DNA of 64,000 bases from Rhodococcus sp. B50 (GTDB lineage: Bacteria; Actinomycetota; Actinomycetes; Mycobacteriales; Mycobacteriaceae), in NCBI RefSeq assembly GCF_013602415.1, contig NZ_WPAG02000002.1:3785480-3849479 (forward strand), written 5' to 3'. The first letter of the stretch is position 1, and each line of letters opens with the position of its first letter. Shown here in pieces: positions 19,504 through 28,500 of this stretch. The position numbers and the translations under genes were made by a program. The notes beneath the pieces are model-generated. The model was not told the DNA's origin, ran no database searches, and worked only from the letters and a program-made list of their open reading frames with translations.

Positions 19504-20285
19504 GCGCGACGGGACTGCCCCGGTGGTTGTTCGTCCCCGCCGCGCTCGGGTTGCTGTTCGTCGTCGTGCCCCTGATGGCGATGCTGCTCACCGTCGACTG
19601 GACGACGTTCCCGTCGCTCGTGACGTCCCCGGCGTCCCTCGACGCGCTCGCGTTGAGTCTGCGCACCTCCGCGGCCGCCACGGCACTGTGCCTCGTGCTC
19701 GGTGTTCCTCTCGCTGTAGTGCTGGCGCGCAGCACCTTCCGGTGGATATCCGTCATCCGCGGGTTCGTCCTGCTGCCGCTCGTGCTGCCACCGGTCGTGG
19801 GCGGTATCGCCCTGCTCTACACCTTCGGACGTCGGGGGCTGATCGGTGAGCATCTCGACGCGCTCGGCGTGCAGATCGCTTTCACGACCACGGCGGTCGT
19901 GCTCGCGCAGACCTTCGTCGCGCTGCCCTTCCTCGTCACGAGTCTCGAAGGGGCACTGCGCAGTGCAGGTTCACGCTACGAGGATGTCGCGGCCACGCTC
20001 GGGGCGCGCCCCACCACGGTATTCCGGCGTATCACCCTGCCCCTCGTGCTACCCGGTCTCGTCTCGGGCTCGGTGCTCGCATTCGCCCGTGCCCTGGGCG
20101 AATTCGGCGCGACCCTCACCTTCGCCGGCAGCCTGCAGGGCGTGACCCGCACGCTGCCGCTCGAGATCTACCTGCAGCGGGAAACCGATCCGGACGCCGC
20201 CGTCGCACTGTCACTGGTACTGATCCTGGTGGCCGTCGTGATCGTCGTGGCCGTGTACTCGCGACGGAAGGACCGGGCGCTGTGA
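19500..20285 (+). CDS. modB: Molybdate ABC transporter permease
   Basis: A 261-residue membrane protein with about six helices and the binding-protein-dependent transport signature [30 protein letters not shown] (key part AATLGA...FRRITLP), followed by [13 protein letters not shown], a segment highly characteristic of ModB. The GTG at 19500 overlaps the modA stop (GTGA). It forms the channel that works with ModC. Confidence 0.95.
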   Translation: MSATGLPRWLFVPAALGLLFVVVPLMAMLLTVDWTTFPSLVTSPASLDALALSLRTSAAATALCLVLGVPLAVVLARSTFRWISVIRGFVLLPLVLPPVVGGIALLYTFGRRGLIGEHLDALGVQIAFTTTAVVLAQTFVALPFLVTSLEGALRSAGSRYEDVAATLGARPTTVFRRITLPLVLPGLVSGSVLAFARALGEFGATLTFAGSLQGVTRTLPLEIYLQRETDPDAAVALSLVLILVAVVIVVAVYSRRKDRAL

Positions 20286-21343
20286 GCCTGACGGTGCAGG
20301 CCCGGGTCGCCGCCCGCGACGTGGACGTCGAACTGGAGGTCGCGCAGGGCGAGATCGTCGCGGTGCTCGGCCCCAACGGAGCCGGAAAGTCGACGCTGCT
20401 GGGTGTGGTGTCCGGACTGCTGCGACCCGATACCGGTCGCGTCGAACTCGACGGACGCGTCCTCACCGACACCGCGACCGGCGTCGCCGTGGCTCCGCAT
20501 GACCGGTCGGTGGTGCTGCTCGCTCAGCAGGCCCTGCTGTTTCCGCACCTGACGGTCGCGGGCAACGTCGAGTTCGCGCCGCGCAGTGCGGGGGTGGGTC
20601 GGAGTGAAGCCCGGGCCCGCGCCGAGACATGGCTGCGGGAGGTCGATGCCGCAGACTTCGCCGATCGCCGTCCGCACGAACTGTCGGGCGGGCAGGCGCA
20701 GCGGGCCGCGCTCGCGCGTGCCCTGGCGGCCGAACCGCACCTGCTGCTGCTCGACGAGCCGATGGCCGCGCTCGACGTCACCGGGACGCCGGTGCTGCGG
20801 TCGTTGCTGCGACGCGTCCTGCGCGACAGCGGACGCACGGCGCTGCTCGTCACCCACGACCCGCTGGACGTGCTTGCACTCGCCGATCGGGTGATCGTGA
20901 TCGAGGCCGGCCGCATCGTCGAGGACGGGCCGGTGCGCCAGGTGCTGACGCGGCCGCGCAGCGCGTTCGCCGCCCGCATCGCAGGGGCCAACCTCGTCAC
21001 CGGGACCGTGCGCGAGGAGGCGCTGGAATCCGCCGGTGGTCTCGTCCACGGACGCGTCCACGCCGACTGCGTCCCGGGCGCGCCTGCTGTCGCGGTCTTT
21101 GCGCCGTCGGCGGTCGCCGTCTACACCGAACCCCCGCACGGAAGTCCGCGCACTGCCTTGCATGTGACGATCGCGGAACTCGAGGCGCAGGGTTCGACGG
21201 TGCTCGTGCGCTCCGACACCGGCATCGCCGCGGAGATCACGACGGCGGCACTCGCCGATCTGGACGTCCATCCGGGCGACTCGGTGTGGTTCGTCGTCAA
21301 GGCCACCGAAGTGGGGATCCATCCCGCCACGTTGCGCTCATGA
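20282..21343 (+). CDS. modC: Molybdate ABC transporter ATP-binding protein
   Basis: A 353-residue ATPase with Walker [10 protein letters not shown] (about residues 31-39), the signature [15 protein letters not shown], Walker [13 protein letters not shown] and switch histidine in VTHDPLD. The C-terminal 100 residues form a TOBE/Mop domain ([22 protein letters not shown]), as in ModC proteins that sense cytoplasmic molybdate. The GTG overlaps the modB stop. It is the last gene of the mod operon. Confidence 0.95.
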   Translation: MSLTVQARVAARDVDVELEVAQGEIVAVLGPNGAGKSTLLGVVSGLLRPDTGRVELDGRVLTDTATGVAVAPHDRSVVLLAQQALLFPHLTVAGNVEFAPRSAGVGRSEARARAETWLREVDAADFADRRPHELSGGQAQRAALARALAAEPHLLLLDEPMAALDVTGTPVLRSLLRRVLRDSGRTALLVTHDPLDVLALADRVIVIEAGRIVEDGPVRQVLTRPRSAFAARIAGANLVTGTVREEALESAGGLVHGRVHADCVPGAPAVAVFAPSAVAVYTEPPHGSPRTALHVTIAELEAQGSTVLVRSDTGIAAEITTAALADLDVHPGDSVWFVVKATEVGIHPATLRS

Positions 21344-21366
21344 GCGATACCACGCTGGACGCGTGA

Positions 21367-22692
21367 TCAGCACCGCACGCGGCGCACGGCGAACACGGCG
21401 ACGAGGCCGACCAGGTACACGACCCCACCTGCGACGGCCAGTGCGGGCGTGCGCCCATCGGGATCGATCATGAAGGCCGCCACGACGATCGCACCGAGGA
21501 AGGCGATGTTGAAGACGGTGTCCTGCAGTGCGAAGACGCGTCCTCTGCGGGCGTCGTCGATGTCGATCTGCATCGCCGCGTCGCCGGTGAGCTTGATGGT
21601 CTGACCGGCGAGGCCGAGCAGGAATGCCGCGGCGAGCAGTGGTCCGGCCGCCACGGTGGTGACGAGCGTGAACTGGACGATCGCGGCGGCGATCAAGCCG
21701 ACCGTGACGGTGCGTGGACGGCCCAGTCGCGGGATCAGGATCGGTGCGAGCACCGCTGCGAGGAGCATGCCGGCGGCGGTGCAGGCGACCGCGACACCGA
21801 ATCCGGAGAAGCCTGCAAGCAGATCGGAGTTGCTGTCCCCGGCCGGAGCGCCGGAGTTGTCACCCCCGGCACGCAGTACGAGCACCATGATGAGTGTGTC
21901 GATGCCGAACACGATGCGATGCGCGCCGATTCCGAGCATCGCGATCGTGACACCCGGCGCGTCGAGCACGGCACGCGCACCGGTCCGCAGACCCGACAGG
22001 ACGGTGCGGATCACGGCCCGCGGGCGTATTCCCTCGGGTCCGAGCGCATTCGCGGCGAATCCCGATGCGGCGACCGCTCCGACGATCGAACCACTCACAC
22101 CGAGAAGCACGGCCGTGCCCGAACCGGTGTCGCCCGCGCCCACGAATCCGATGGTCGCGACCGCCACGGCGGCCCCGGCCGCCGAGACACCCGAACCGAC
22201 TGTGGCCAGAACGGAATTGACGGGGACGAGCCATGATTGGGACACCACGTGCGGAAGCGATGCCGATATGCCGGCCAGGACGAATCGGCTCACTCCGACG
22301 GCGGCGAGCGCGAGCAGCATGAGCGGGGTCTGCGGTCCTCCGAGGAGCAGGACGGCTGCGGCTGCCGCGATGAACACTCCGCGCAGCAGGTTGGCCCACA
22401 CGAGGACGAGACGCCGGTCCCATCGGTCGAGCAGGGCGCCGGCGAACGGGCCGATCACCGAGTACGGCAACAGCAGCACCGCGAAACCGGCCGCGATCAT
22501 CACGGGATCGGTGTGACGTTCCGGGTTGAACAGGATCGCCCCGCCGAGTGCGGCCTGGAACAGTCCGTCGCCGAACTGGCTCGCGAAACGCACCCCGGTC
22601 AGTCGGACGAGACCCGGCGAGTGCCGCAGGGCGGTCGCGGTCGATCGCCACGCCCGCTGCCTGGACTGCTGCCCGGTGTCTCGCACAAGCAC
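21367..22692 (-). CDS. MFS transporter
   Basis: A 441-residue membrane protein with about twelve hydrophobic segments and a cytoplasmic loop GALLDRWDRRLVLVWANLLRG matching the MFS loop 2-3 motif. It belongs to the MFS_3/enterobactin-exporter-like group, members of which export drugs or siderophores; the substrate is unknown. The start is GTG 22692. The epimerase gene lies four bases upstream on the same strand, so the two are probably cotranscribed. Confidence 0.82.
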   Translation of the reverse strand: MLVRDTGQQSRQRAWRSTATALRHSPGLVRLTGVRFASQFGDGLFQAALGGAILFNPERHTDPVMIAAGFAVLLLPYSVIGPFAGALLDRWDRRLVLVWANLLRGVFIAAAAAVLLLGGPQTPLMLLALAAVGVSRFVLAGISASLPHVVSQSWLVPVNSVLATVGSGVSAAGAAVAVATIGFVGAGDTGSGTAVLLGVSGSIVGAVAASGFAANALGPEGIRPRAVIRTVLSGLRTGARAVLDAPGVTIAMLGIGAHRIVFGIDTLIMVLVLRAGGDNSGAPAGDSNSDLLAGFSGFGVAVACTAAGMLLAAVLAPILIPRLGRPRTVTVGLIAAAIVQFTLVTTVAAGPLLAAAFLLGLAGQTIKLTGDAAMQIDIDDARRGRVFALQDTVFNIAFLGAIVVAAFMIDPDGRTPALAVAGGVVYLVGLVAVFAVRRVRC

Positions 22693-22696
22693 GACA

Positions 22697-23644
22697 CTAT
22701 CGGCTCCGCCACCATTCGACCGTGCGGGCGGCCGCCTCGTCGAGCGGGGTCGGGGCCAAACCCAGCACCTGTTCCGTGCGCGTGGAGTCCATGACGAACG
22801 GGGCGGTGAACTGGTAGAGCATCTCGGCGAGTTCCTTCATGTCCTTGTTCACGGCGGCGCCTGCCCGCACCAGCCAGGACGGGATCGTCCCCACCGCGGG
22901 CGCGGGCAGGCCGGCTGCCCCGGCGAAGGCGCCGGCGATCTCGCGCTGCGTGACGGCCGGTCCGGTGGGTGCGTGGAGCACGGAGTTCCACACCGCCGGC
23001 TCCCCCGCCGCCGCGATCATCGCCGCGGCCAGGTCGGGCACGTAGGTGAACGAGTGCGGGAGATCGGCGGAACCGAGCACCCGCACCTTCCTGCCGGCGA
23101 GCACTGTGGGCACCATGCGTTCTCCGGCCATCGCGTTCAGTGCCCGGGGACCGAAGAAGTCCGATGCCACGACGCTCACCGTCGGTGCACGATGGGCGGC
23201 GCGGGCAGCGAGAAGTTGCCGCCGGACACCGCGCTTGCCGGTGTCGGCCGAGCGGGGTGAGTCCTCGGTCATGAGCCGGTCGGGTTCGCTGTACGAGTAG
23301 AGACTTTCGGGGAAGACGACGACCGTCTTGTCCGACAGTTGCGCGGCGGCGTCGAGGACGACCCGTTCGGCGACGGGGAGCTCGCGGGCCCACACGTCGG
23401 CGCGGTAGGCGGACCCGTGGACGCACATGTACACGGTGTCGGCGGGAAGCCCGTCCTCGTCGGCGAAGGCTGCGGCCACGGCCTCGGGGTCCGTGACGTC
23501 GACGCGCAGGCGTTCGATGCCGTCACCTTCCGGGCCGCTGCCCGATCGGGTGAGAACCCGCACGCGATGTCCTTGTGCGGCAAGTTGTTCGGCCACGGTC
23601 CAGCCGACGGGTCCGGCTCCTGCGACCACCCGGAGATGCGACAT
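22697..23644 (-). CDS. NAD(P)-dependent epimerase/dehydratase-like (extended SDR) protein
   Basis: A 315-residue Rossmann-fold protein. The nucleotide site reads VVAGAGPVGWTVAEQLAAQGHRVRVLTRSG, an atypical GxGxxG of the NAD(P)-binding epimerase or NmrA kind. The canonical YxxxK catalytic pair is not obvious (a SYSEPDR segment lies where the tyrosine is expected), so catalysis is uncertain. Start ATG 23644 follows GAGGG closely. It is divergent from a TetR gene, and two related palindromes lie between them. Confidence 0.75.
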   Translation of the reverse strand: MSHLRVVAGAGPVGWTVAEQLAAQGHRVRVLTRSGSGPEGDGIERLRVDVTDPEAVAAAFADEDGLPADTVYMCVHGSAYRADVWARELPVAERVVLDAAAQLSDKTVVVFPESLYSYSEPDRLMTEDSPRSADTGKRGVRRQLLAARAAHRAPTVSVVASDFFGPRALNAMAGERMVPTVLAGRKVRVLGSADLPHSFTYVPDLAAAMIAAAGEPAVWNSVLHAPTGPAVTQREIAGAFAGAAGLPAPAVGTIPSWLVRAGAAVNKDMKELAEMLYQFTAPFVMDSTRTEQVLGLAPTPLDEAAARTVEWWRSR

Positions 23645-23667
23645 GATCCCTCGATTCGGAAAAGTGT

Positions 23668-23678
23668 GAGCACTGCTC
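23668..23678. promoter_or_regulatory. Candidate TetR operator 1 (GAGC-type palindrome)
   Basis: GAGCACTGCTC is a perfect odd-length palindrome 24 bases upstream of the epimerase ATG. It shares its half-sites with the second palindrome at 23720-23732. Placement is right for repression of the epimerase-MFS unit. Confidence 0.55.
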
Positions 23679-23719
23679 TCTGATGGATGCGACGATCCTC
23701 CTCGCACTCGGGATTGTCA

Positions 23720-23732
23720 AGAGCAGCGCTCT
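23720..23732. promoter_or_regulatory. Candidate TetR operator 2 (GAGC-type palindrome)
   Basis: AGAGCAGCGCTCT is a perfect palindrome with the same GAGC/GCTC arms and spacing as the site at 23668, placed 43 bases before the TetR GTG start. Two matching sites in a divergent gap beside a TetR gene suggest autoregulation plus control of the neighbour. Confidence 0.55.
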
Positions 23733-23774
23733 CTTTTGTTGACGGTGCTCACTGATCGACGGCAGAATGGCCCG

Positions 23775-24479
23775 GTGACGACACCACGAGCCCGTGCACG
23801 CGCGCAGACGATGACCGACATCCTCCGGATCGGCCGCGAGCATCTCGCAACGCACGGCGCTGCTGCGCTGTCCCTGCGGGCTGTCGCCCGCGACCTCGGC
23901 GTCGTCTCCTCCGCCGTCTATCGCTACGTTTCGAGCCGCGACGAACTGCTGACCCTGCTCGTCGTCGACGCCTACGAGGAACTCGGCGACACCGTCGACC
24001 GTGCCGTCGAGGCGGTCGACCCGTCCGACCACCGCGAGCGTTTCCTCGCTCTCGGGCGAGCCGTACGCGCGTGGGCCCTGGCCGAACCGGCCCGCTACGG
24101 GCTGCTGTTCGGCAGTCCCGTGCCCGGTTATGCAGCCCCCGCCGAGCGCACCACCGCACCCGGTATCCGTGTCGTCCTGCGACTGGCACGGATCCTGGAC
24201 GAGGCGCACGCCGCGGGTGACCTGGACGTCACGACCGATACTCGACCTCCGGAAAGCCTGGGCGAACCCTTCGGGAAGATCAGGAACGAGTTTTCCCTCA
24301 CTGTCCCGGATTCCGTACTGGCACGAGGCATCTGGGCGTGGCCGTCGCTGTTCGGAGTCGTGAGTTTCGAGGTTTTCGGGCAGTACGGCCCCGACACTTT
24401 TCCGGACCGCGGGGTCCTGTTCGAGCACCATCTCGACCTGTTGGCACATACCGTCGGGTTCCGGCCCACGCGCCGGTGA
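23775..24479 (+). CDS. TetR-family regulator with WHG-type C-terminal domain
   Basis: A 234-residue protein. The N-terminal DNA-binding domain (ILRIGREHLATHGAAALSLRAVARDLGVVSSAVYRYVSSRDELLT) is a clear TetR helix-turn-helix. The C-terminal part (AWALAEPARYGLLFGSPVPGY) is the TetR WHG/TetR_C_13 ligand domain. GTG 23775 is preferred; a TTG 39 bases earlier is in frame. It is divergent from the epimerase gene and precedes yqgE by 13 bases. Confidence 0.87.
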   Translation: MTTPRARARAQTMTDILRIGREHLATHGAAALSLRAVARDLGVVSSAVYRYVSSRDELLTLLVVDAYEELGDTVDRAVEAVDPSDHRERFLALGRAVRAWALAEPARYGLLFGSPVPGYAAPAERTTAPGIRVVLRLARILDEAHAAGDLDVTTDTRPPESLGEPFGKIRNEFSLTVPDSVLARGIWAWPSLFGVVSFEVFGQYGPDTFPDRGVLFEHHLDLLAHTVGFRPTRR

Positions 24480-24492
24480 CGGCGGTGACAGA

Positions 24493-25110
24493 ATGGCTGA
24501 CGTGGCGCAGCATCAGGACGAACCCGAGGATCGCACCGCACCCTCGACACCCAGGGTGCGGGCCGGCAGCCTACTCGTCTCCGCCACCGACCTCACCGAG
24601 CCGACCTTCCGCCGCACCGTCGTCTACATCATCGAGCACACCGATGCGGGCAGCTTCGGCGTCGTCCTGAACCGCATCAGCGACACCTCGGTCGACGCCA
24701 TGCTGCCGCAGTGGTCGTGGCTCGCCACCGAACCGAAGTCCCTGTTCGTGGGTGGTCCCGTCCACCGCAGTTCCGCACTGTGCCTCGGCACACTGCGGGT
24801 GGGGGCCGACATCACGGACGTGCCGGGCATCCGCCACGTCGACGGCCGTGTCGCGATGATCGACCTCGACGCCGATCCCGGGCACATCACCCACTACGTC
24901 GAGGGTGTGCGGATCTTCGCGGGCTATGCGGGATGGAGTGCCGGTCAGCTCGACGGCGAACTGCGCAACGACGACTGGATGGTGGTTTCGGCACTACCCG
25001 GAGACGTGCTCGCCCCCGCGCATCTCGACCTGTGGGCGAGGGTGCTGCGACGCCAGCCGCTGCCGATGGCTCTGCTCGCGACCCACCCCATCGAGGTCGA
25101 GCGCAACTGA
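24493..25110 (+). CDS. YqgE/AlgH family protein
   Basis: A 205-residue member of the YqgE/AlgH (DUF179) family. Typical segments are RAGSLLVSATDLTEPTFRRTVVYIIEHTDAGSFGVVLNR (shown in part), LFVGGPV, IRIFAGYAGWSAGQLDGEL-like sequence, and the tail LWARVLRRQPLPMALLATHPI. The molecular function is not established. Mycobacterium has a copy (Rv0038) close to leuS (Rv0041), as here. Confidence 0.93.
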   Translation: MADVAQHQDEPEDRTAPSTPRVRAGSLLVSATDLTEPTFRRTVVYIIEHTDAGSFGVVLNRISDTSVDAMLPQWSWLATEPKSLFVGGPVHRSSALCLGTLRVGADITDVPGIRHVDGRVAMIDLDADPGHITHYVEGVRIFAGYAGWSAGQLDGELRNDDWMVVSALPGDVLAPAHLDLWARVLRRQPLPMALLATHPIEVERN

Positions 25111-25116
25111 GCGGCC

Positions 25117-26073
25117 TCAGCGGTCGTCGGCGAGAGTGTTGAGCGCGCCGGCCATCTCCTCGGCCCTCGTTGCGGTCACGGTGAACTCGTGTCCCGAGGC
25201 CGTGGTCACCACGACGGCGGGTCCGGTGCGGGTGACCAGGCCGTACCGTTTGCCACCCTTGGCACGCAGCCCCCAGCCACCCCAGTCCTGGAAAGGCCGG
25301 GTCTCGGTAACCTTCGCGCCGACGATCTCGTCGAGGTCGTAGCCGAGGGCGTCGGTCGCCAGGTTCGACACCCGGATCCCGTCCGAGTCGACCACCACGG
25401 TGTAGCGCAGCAGACCCAGGACGAGGAGACCGACCGGGGCGATCAGGCCCAGGGGCCACCAGCTCTGCACAGCGGCACACACGAGGAACGCCGGGATCAG
25501 GACGAGCAGCGACAGTGCCGCCGTCGTGCCCGCACCGGTACCCACCTGCTCGACGATCGGCAGTTCGGCCCGGCCGCGCGGGAGTGCCGGATCCGGAGCG
25601 GCGGTCGCCACCTTCCGTTCCCGGCCGTCGCGCAGGAGTCGACCACCGAACCAGCCCGTCGCGATACCCGTCCACATCCCGAGTACTGCGGGCCACCCCT
25701 CCAGCGGTGCCTGCGTGGCGTCGGTCGTGTCGAGCTGTCCTGCGAGACCGGCGAGGAACAGCGCGGTGATCGTGCCGGTCACTCCGAGACCGATCGCGAG
25801 CATGTAGCGGCGCATGAGCAGCTGCGCCTGCGCGAGCGCGGCGATCGCGCAACAGCCACCCCCGACGAGCACGATCAGCAGGGCGGCGGTCCACGCCGAG
25901 GTCATGGGCGACCCGAACGAGTCGGGGGTCGTGCCCGACCAGTGCGTCGCGATCTCACCGGGCAATCGTGGGAGCCACGAGCGGGTGAGCACGAGTACGG
26001 ACACGGCGCACAGCACCGGAACGGCCAGTCCGAGCAGCGCCCCCACAAGGTCGACCTGACGCGTCGTCGTCAT
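25117..26073 (-). CDS. DUF1648-containing membrane protein
   Basis: A 318-residue protein with four to six membrane helices. The segment PGEIATHWSGTTPDSFGS (about residues 39-56) is the DUF1648 signature found in SdpI-type proteins. The C-terminal third (VVVDSDGIRVSNL to AVVVTTASGHEFTVTATRAEEM) resembles a PH-like domain. Function is unknown. It lies nine bases after the LuxR gene on the same strand. Confidence 0.75.
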   Translation of the reverse strand: MTTTRQVDLVGALLGLAVPVLCAVSVLVLTRSWLPRLPGEIATHWSGTTPDSFGSPMTSAWTAALLIVLVGGGCCAIAALAQAQLLMRRYMLAIGLGVTGTITALFLAGLAGQLDTTDATQAPLEGWPAVLGMWTGIATGWFGGRLLRDGRERKVATAAPDPALPRGRAELPIVEQVGTGAGTTAALSLLVLIPAFLVCAAVQSWWPLGLIAPVGLLVLGLLRYTVVVDSDGIRVSNLATDALGYDLDEIVGAKVTETRPFQDWGGWGLRAKGGKRYGLVTRTGPAVVVTTASGHEFTVTATRAEEMAGALNTLADDR

Positions 26074-26082
26074 GGGGTCAGC

Positions 26083-27237
26083 CTAGGGGCGTACCTCCAC
26101 CGCTGCCGTCTTCGTTCCGTTCTCGTCGAACCATCCGTCGGGTCGCAGGTCCGCACCGAACCGGGGCATGTACTCGGTACATGCGAGTCGCGAGACGAGG
26201 CTGCGACGACTGTTCACGCCGGTCTTGGTGAAGATGCTCTTCAGATGGTCCTGCACCGTGTACGGGCTGATGAACAACCGGCTCGCGATCTCGTTGCGCG
26301 ACCGTCCGGCGAGAACTTCGACGAGTACTTCCGATTCGCGTGGCGTCAGACCGTAGGCGGCGGTGACCAGGGTGACGATCTCGGGCAGACGTGCCCGTTC
26401 GAAGGTCATGACGACGCGGCCGGTCTCGTCGAAGATCGCGGCCCGCAATACTGCCCACTCACCGTCGAGGGTGCGTAGGCGCACGGTCGCGGGAGTGGGT
26501 CGTGTCCTGCGGACCTGGCGGGCGATCACGTGCGCCGGTCCGGGGCGACCCTGGGCGGGACTGCCCCAGCCGAGTCGTTCGAACCAGACCGCCGCCGATG
26601 TGGTGACGGAATCGAACTCGTCGTCGGCCCCGATCACGACCACGGCCGGACCCGGGCACCCACACGTGGTGCCGGCGACCTCCGCGCCTCGTGTCCGCTC
26701 GGACGCGTCCCGGATCAGCGTGGAACGGAAGCCGTTCGCGATGTCGTGGAGGACGTCGTCGAGCATTGCGAGTTCGGCATCGGTGAAGCCTCGGCCCGGT
26801 CCGCGCAGGAGCTCTCCGACACCCCAGCACCGACGGCCGCTGTCACGGAAGACCAACTGCAGCTCGTGCCCCATGCCCAGTTGCGACACGAGTTCGAGAT
26901 AGCGGCGGGTGCCGTGTCCCGCTCCGGGTCCGGAGGGCTCCTCGATGCGGCGCACCCCGGCCGGGCGATGAATGAGCACGTAAAGGCTGTCCGGATCGAG
27001 ATCCGGGCCGTACTCGATCTCGATCGACAGCCGGAGAACCCCCACAGGGTCGTCGAGACCACGGGTGGTGAAGCCGGTGGGGACCACGACGGCCGGGTCG
27101 ACGGGTGCCAGACAGCCACCGTCGTACGGAACGAAGGCACCGAGCACGTCCATCACGAACTCGCGGAACTGTGCCCCGTCCGCCGCTGCGGACGCTGCGT
27201 CGTGGATACCTGCCCTCAATCGCTGCGCGGAGCGCAT
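26083..27237 (-). CDS. LuxR-family transcriptional regulator
   Basis: A 384-residue protein. The C-terminal helix-turn-helix is a clear LuxR/FixJ type: YGLTPRESEVLVEVLAGRSRNEIASRLFISPYTVQDHLKSIFTKTGVNSRRSL. The N-terminal 300 residues look like a GAF-type sensor without a recognisable ligand pocket. Start ATG 27237 gives RSAQRLRAG; an ATG 39 bases earlier is possible. It is divergent from the hemerythrin gene (99 bases), with a short CTCGCGAG dyad between them. Confidence 0.85.
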   Translation of the reverse strand: MRSAQRLRAGIHDAASAAADGAQFREFVMDVLGAFVPYDGGCLAPVDPAVVVPTGFTTRGLDDPVGVLRLSIEIEYGPDLDPDSLYVLIHRPAGVRRIEEPSGPGAGHGTRRYLELVSQLGMGHELQLVFRDSGRRCWGVGELLRGPGRGFTDAELAMLDDVLHDIANGFRSTLIRDASERTRGAEVAGTTCGCPGPAVVVIGADDEFDSVTTSAAVWFERLGWGSPAQGRPGPAHVIARQVRRTRPTPATVRLRTLDGEWAVLRAAIFDETGRVVMTFERARLPEIVTLVTAAYGLTPRESEVLVEVLAGRSRNEIASRLFISPYTVQDHLKSIFTKTGVNSRRSLVSRLACTEYMPRFGADLRPDGWFDENGTKTAAVEVRP

Positions 27238-27336
27238 ATCCCGAAGTATCCCCCTCGAATGTGGGATTGAGAACATCTCGCGAGGTGACGACGCTCGTAA
27301 CACGGGGAGATTCATCCGAAAGTCGAGGTGCCCGTC

Positions 27337-27990
27337 ATGACTACCACCCACGCTGCACCGATGTCCGAGGAAGACCTCGAGGTCGTGCGATTGATCCATG
27401 CCGCCCTGCGCCGCGACACAGAACGTCTGGCCGACTTCGCAGAGACATGGCGGACCGCCGACCCCGGAAAGCACGACGCGTTGCTCCTCGGGTGGCACGG
27501 CTTCAGCACCGAACTGCACACGCACCATTCCATCGAGGACGTCTACGTCTGGCCGTTCATGCGGCCGCGGCTCGCCCACGATGCGGGGGCGATGGAGGTG
27601 CTCGATGCGATGGAGGCCGAACATTCCGTGATCGATCCGGCGCTGGCGGAGATCGAGAACGCGCTCGACGACCGCGACACGGGGACCGAGCGGCTCGGCG
27701 GTCTGCTCGACGGTCTCGTGACGTCGCTGGGTGCTCATCTCGCACACGAGGAGCGTGACGCCTTCCCCCTGATGGAGCAGTCCATCACCCAGGAGGAATG
27801 GCACGACATCTCGATGCGGGCGTTCGGGCAACTGGACAAACGCGAGGTCTCCGAGATGCTGCCCTACCTCTTCGAGGGAGCACCGAAGGACCGCGTGGCC
27901 ATCGTGCTGAAGAGTCTCCCGGTACCGGTACGGGTGCTCAACCGGTTCTGGTGGACCCCGCGCTACGCACGGGCGCGCCGTTGGGAGTGA
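27337..27990 (+). CDS. Hemerythrin HHE domain protein
   Basis: A 217-residue helical protein with the di-iron ligand pattern of hemerythrin-like proteins: LIHAALRRD, HTHHSIEDVYVWPFM, MEAEHSVIDPAL and HLAHEERDAFPLME. Such proteins bind O2 or NO, or act in oxidative stress. ATG 27337 is chosen because GAGG lies eight bases upstream. It is convergent with the SdpI-like gene. Confidence 0.87.
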   Translation: MTTTHAAPMSEEDLEVVRLIHAALRRDTERLADFAETWRTADPGKHDALLLGWHGFSTELHTHHSIEDVYVWPFMRPRLAHDAGAMEVLDAMEAEHSVIDPALAEIENALDDRDTGTERLGGLLDGLVTSLGAHLAHEERDAFPLMEQSITQEEWHDISMRAFGQLDKREVSEMLPYLFEGAPKDRVAIVLKSLPVPVRVLNRFWWTPRYARARRWE

Positions 27991-27999
27991 AGGACGACC

Positions 28000-28404
28000 T
28001 CAGGCGGTCGGCTCGCACGCCCCGCGCAGGCTGCATGCACCGCACGAGGTACCGCAGCCGGCCGTCTCCTCGGGCTTGGTCGCCGCGGCGACCCGCGCTG
28101 CGACGGATCCACCGGCCCCGGCGGTGAGCAGGGCGGCCACCACGGTGACGATCACCGCGATGATCCCGGCGACGGTGGGCAGGGTCAGCGACGCGACCGC
28201 GCCGACGGCGAGCAGTACCGCAGAACCCAGCATGCTGGGTGCGGCGACCTTGTTGGCCAGCGCGAACGCGTCGTCGTCACGCAGCGACTCCGGGGTGCGC
28301 ACACCGGCCCAGCGGTTGCGCGGGAGCTTGCCGGTCAGTGCCGCGACACCCACCGCGCCGACGACGAGAGCGAGCACGAAGAGCAGGACAGCGACGATGA
28401 GCAC
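28000..28404 (-). CDS. SdpI-family small membrane protein
   Basis: A 134-residue protein with three membrane helices and the SdpI signature GKLPRNRWAGVRTPESLRDDDAF between helices one and two. In Bacillus, SdpI gives immunity to the SdpC toxin; in actinobacteria the family is of unknown role. The C terminus is cysteine-rich (CGTSCGACSLRGAC). The GTG at 28404 is inferred from where the hydrophobic first helix begins. The same frame stays open far upstream, antisense to leuS, which is a GC artefact. Confidence 0.8.
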   Translation of the reverse strand: MLIVAVLLFVLALVVGAVGVAALTGKLPRNRWAGVRTPESLRDDDAFALANKVAAPSMLGSAVLLAVGAVASLTLPTVAGIIAVIVTVVAALLTAGAGGSVAARVAAATKPEETAGCGTSCGACSLRGACEPTA

Positions 28405-28500
28405 CCGACCAGGATACGCGTCGGGCGGTGCCACCGGTCCGTGCGGGTGGGGGCACGTTCTACCCTGGTGGGAGCCCTCACACGCCCGGCCGAGTAGATA

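Noticed and set aside
28405..28500. Possible T-box riboswitch before leuS
   Set aside because: The gap is only 96 bases and I see neither the T-box core sequence nor room for the stem I structure.
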